Shown here one piece after another: positions 63,619 through 64,000 of a stretch of 64,000 bases of DNA; positions within the stretch are counted from its first letter, which is position 1, and every line of letters starts with the position of its first letter. The notes beneath the pieces are model-generated. The model saw only the letters and a list, made by a program, of their open reading frames with translations, made no database searches and was not told the DNA's origin. Source of the stretch: Syngnathus acus (taxonomy: Eukaryota; Chordata; Actinopteri; Syngnathiformes; Syngnathidae); NCBI RefSeq assembly GCF_901709675.1, contig NC_051090.1:3808342-3872341 (forward strand), written 5' to 3'. A program made the translations under genes and the position numbers.

Positions 63619-64000
63619 CCACACGGGGAGCACAAAATTGTGCAAGGTTCCCTGCATTGATCCATGAATTCAATTTAATTAATGAATGTATTTTCCCCCC
63701 CATATTTCTTCATATCAGTTTGGCAGCATTTGATGGGAATGCACGTGTCGGAGTAGGCGGGGGTTGGGCGGGAGAAACAGAGGCTGCGTGATGCGGCGCA
63801 GGCGATGCAGCATCAGCATCGAAGATGAAAACGTGCGGCGGGGGATGGATGAGGCGATGTGCTTCCAGTAAGCCGCGCCTGATGACTCACCTGCTGTAAG
63901 ACTACATCACCTACAGCGTGAGATCATCAGGTGACCGATATCATCATGCCATACGGGCTCCACCAATGGGAGCGGAGGATTCTGGCTGTGAAGCCTTACA
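63619..64000. other. Right end of the window
   Basis: GC content rises and GATG/CATC words cluster at about 63790-63960. No coding exon could be fixed. Confidence 0.35.

Noticed and set aside
63879-63902. Minus-strand mini-exon before gtgagt near the right end
   Set aside because: Good donor, but the upstream frame is stopped and the exon would be only about 20 nt.

Overview
The window is nuclear DNA of a ray-finned fish, probably a percomorph. The reasons are spliced vertebrate genes with short introns, many (AC)n microsatellites, Tc1- and MITE-type transposon relics, and the gene order vamp4 - myoc - prrc2c - flavin monooxygenase (FMO) array, which matches human 1q24. I cannot name the species. 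Exon borders below were placed by hand from splice signals, family conservation and reading phase. All spliced models close in frame.

Layout. About 0.3-0.9 kb: an intronless rangrf (MOG1) on the minus strand, head to head with vamp4 (plus, about 1.3-4.8 kb). 6.4-10.7 kb: myocilin (plus) with five coding exons. It converges on prrc2c (minus, about 11.3-25.6 kb), a 33-coding-exon gene for a 2832-residue protein. 27.2-41.4 kb: four tandem FMO genes, all minus, called FMO-A to FMO-D here from left to right. FMO-A is fmo5-like, B and C are close to each other, and D is the most divergent. 43.7-44.7 kb: plpp6 (minus), head to head with prdx6 (plus, 45.0-47.1 kb) across 326 bp that hold a full antioxidant response element. 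47.1-64 kb: a gene-poor stretch with one tRNA-Pro(CGG), long (AC)n arrays, MITE and hAT-like relics, a tandem duplication, a direct/inverted repeat family, and a few unassigned candidate exons.

How the genes relate. FMOs and Prdx6 both act in redox and xenobiotic metabolism. Plpp6 and Prdx6 both act on lipids and share a promoter interval. The other genes serve trafficking (vamp4), Ran nucleotide exchange (rangrf), translation (prrc2c) and the extracellular matrix (myoc). I see no operon-like logic beyond the two divergent promoters and the FMO tandem array.

I found no clearly new molecular system. The more unusual observations are three introns read as GC-AG, an overlapping first-AUG uORF in prrc2c, an ARE in the prdx6/plpp6 divergent promoter, shifted or extra introns in myoc and the FMO array, and unassigned minus-strand exon candidates at 55.0-60.1 kb.
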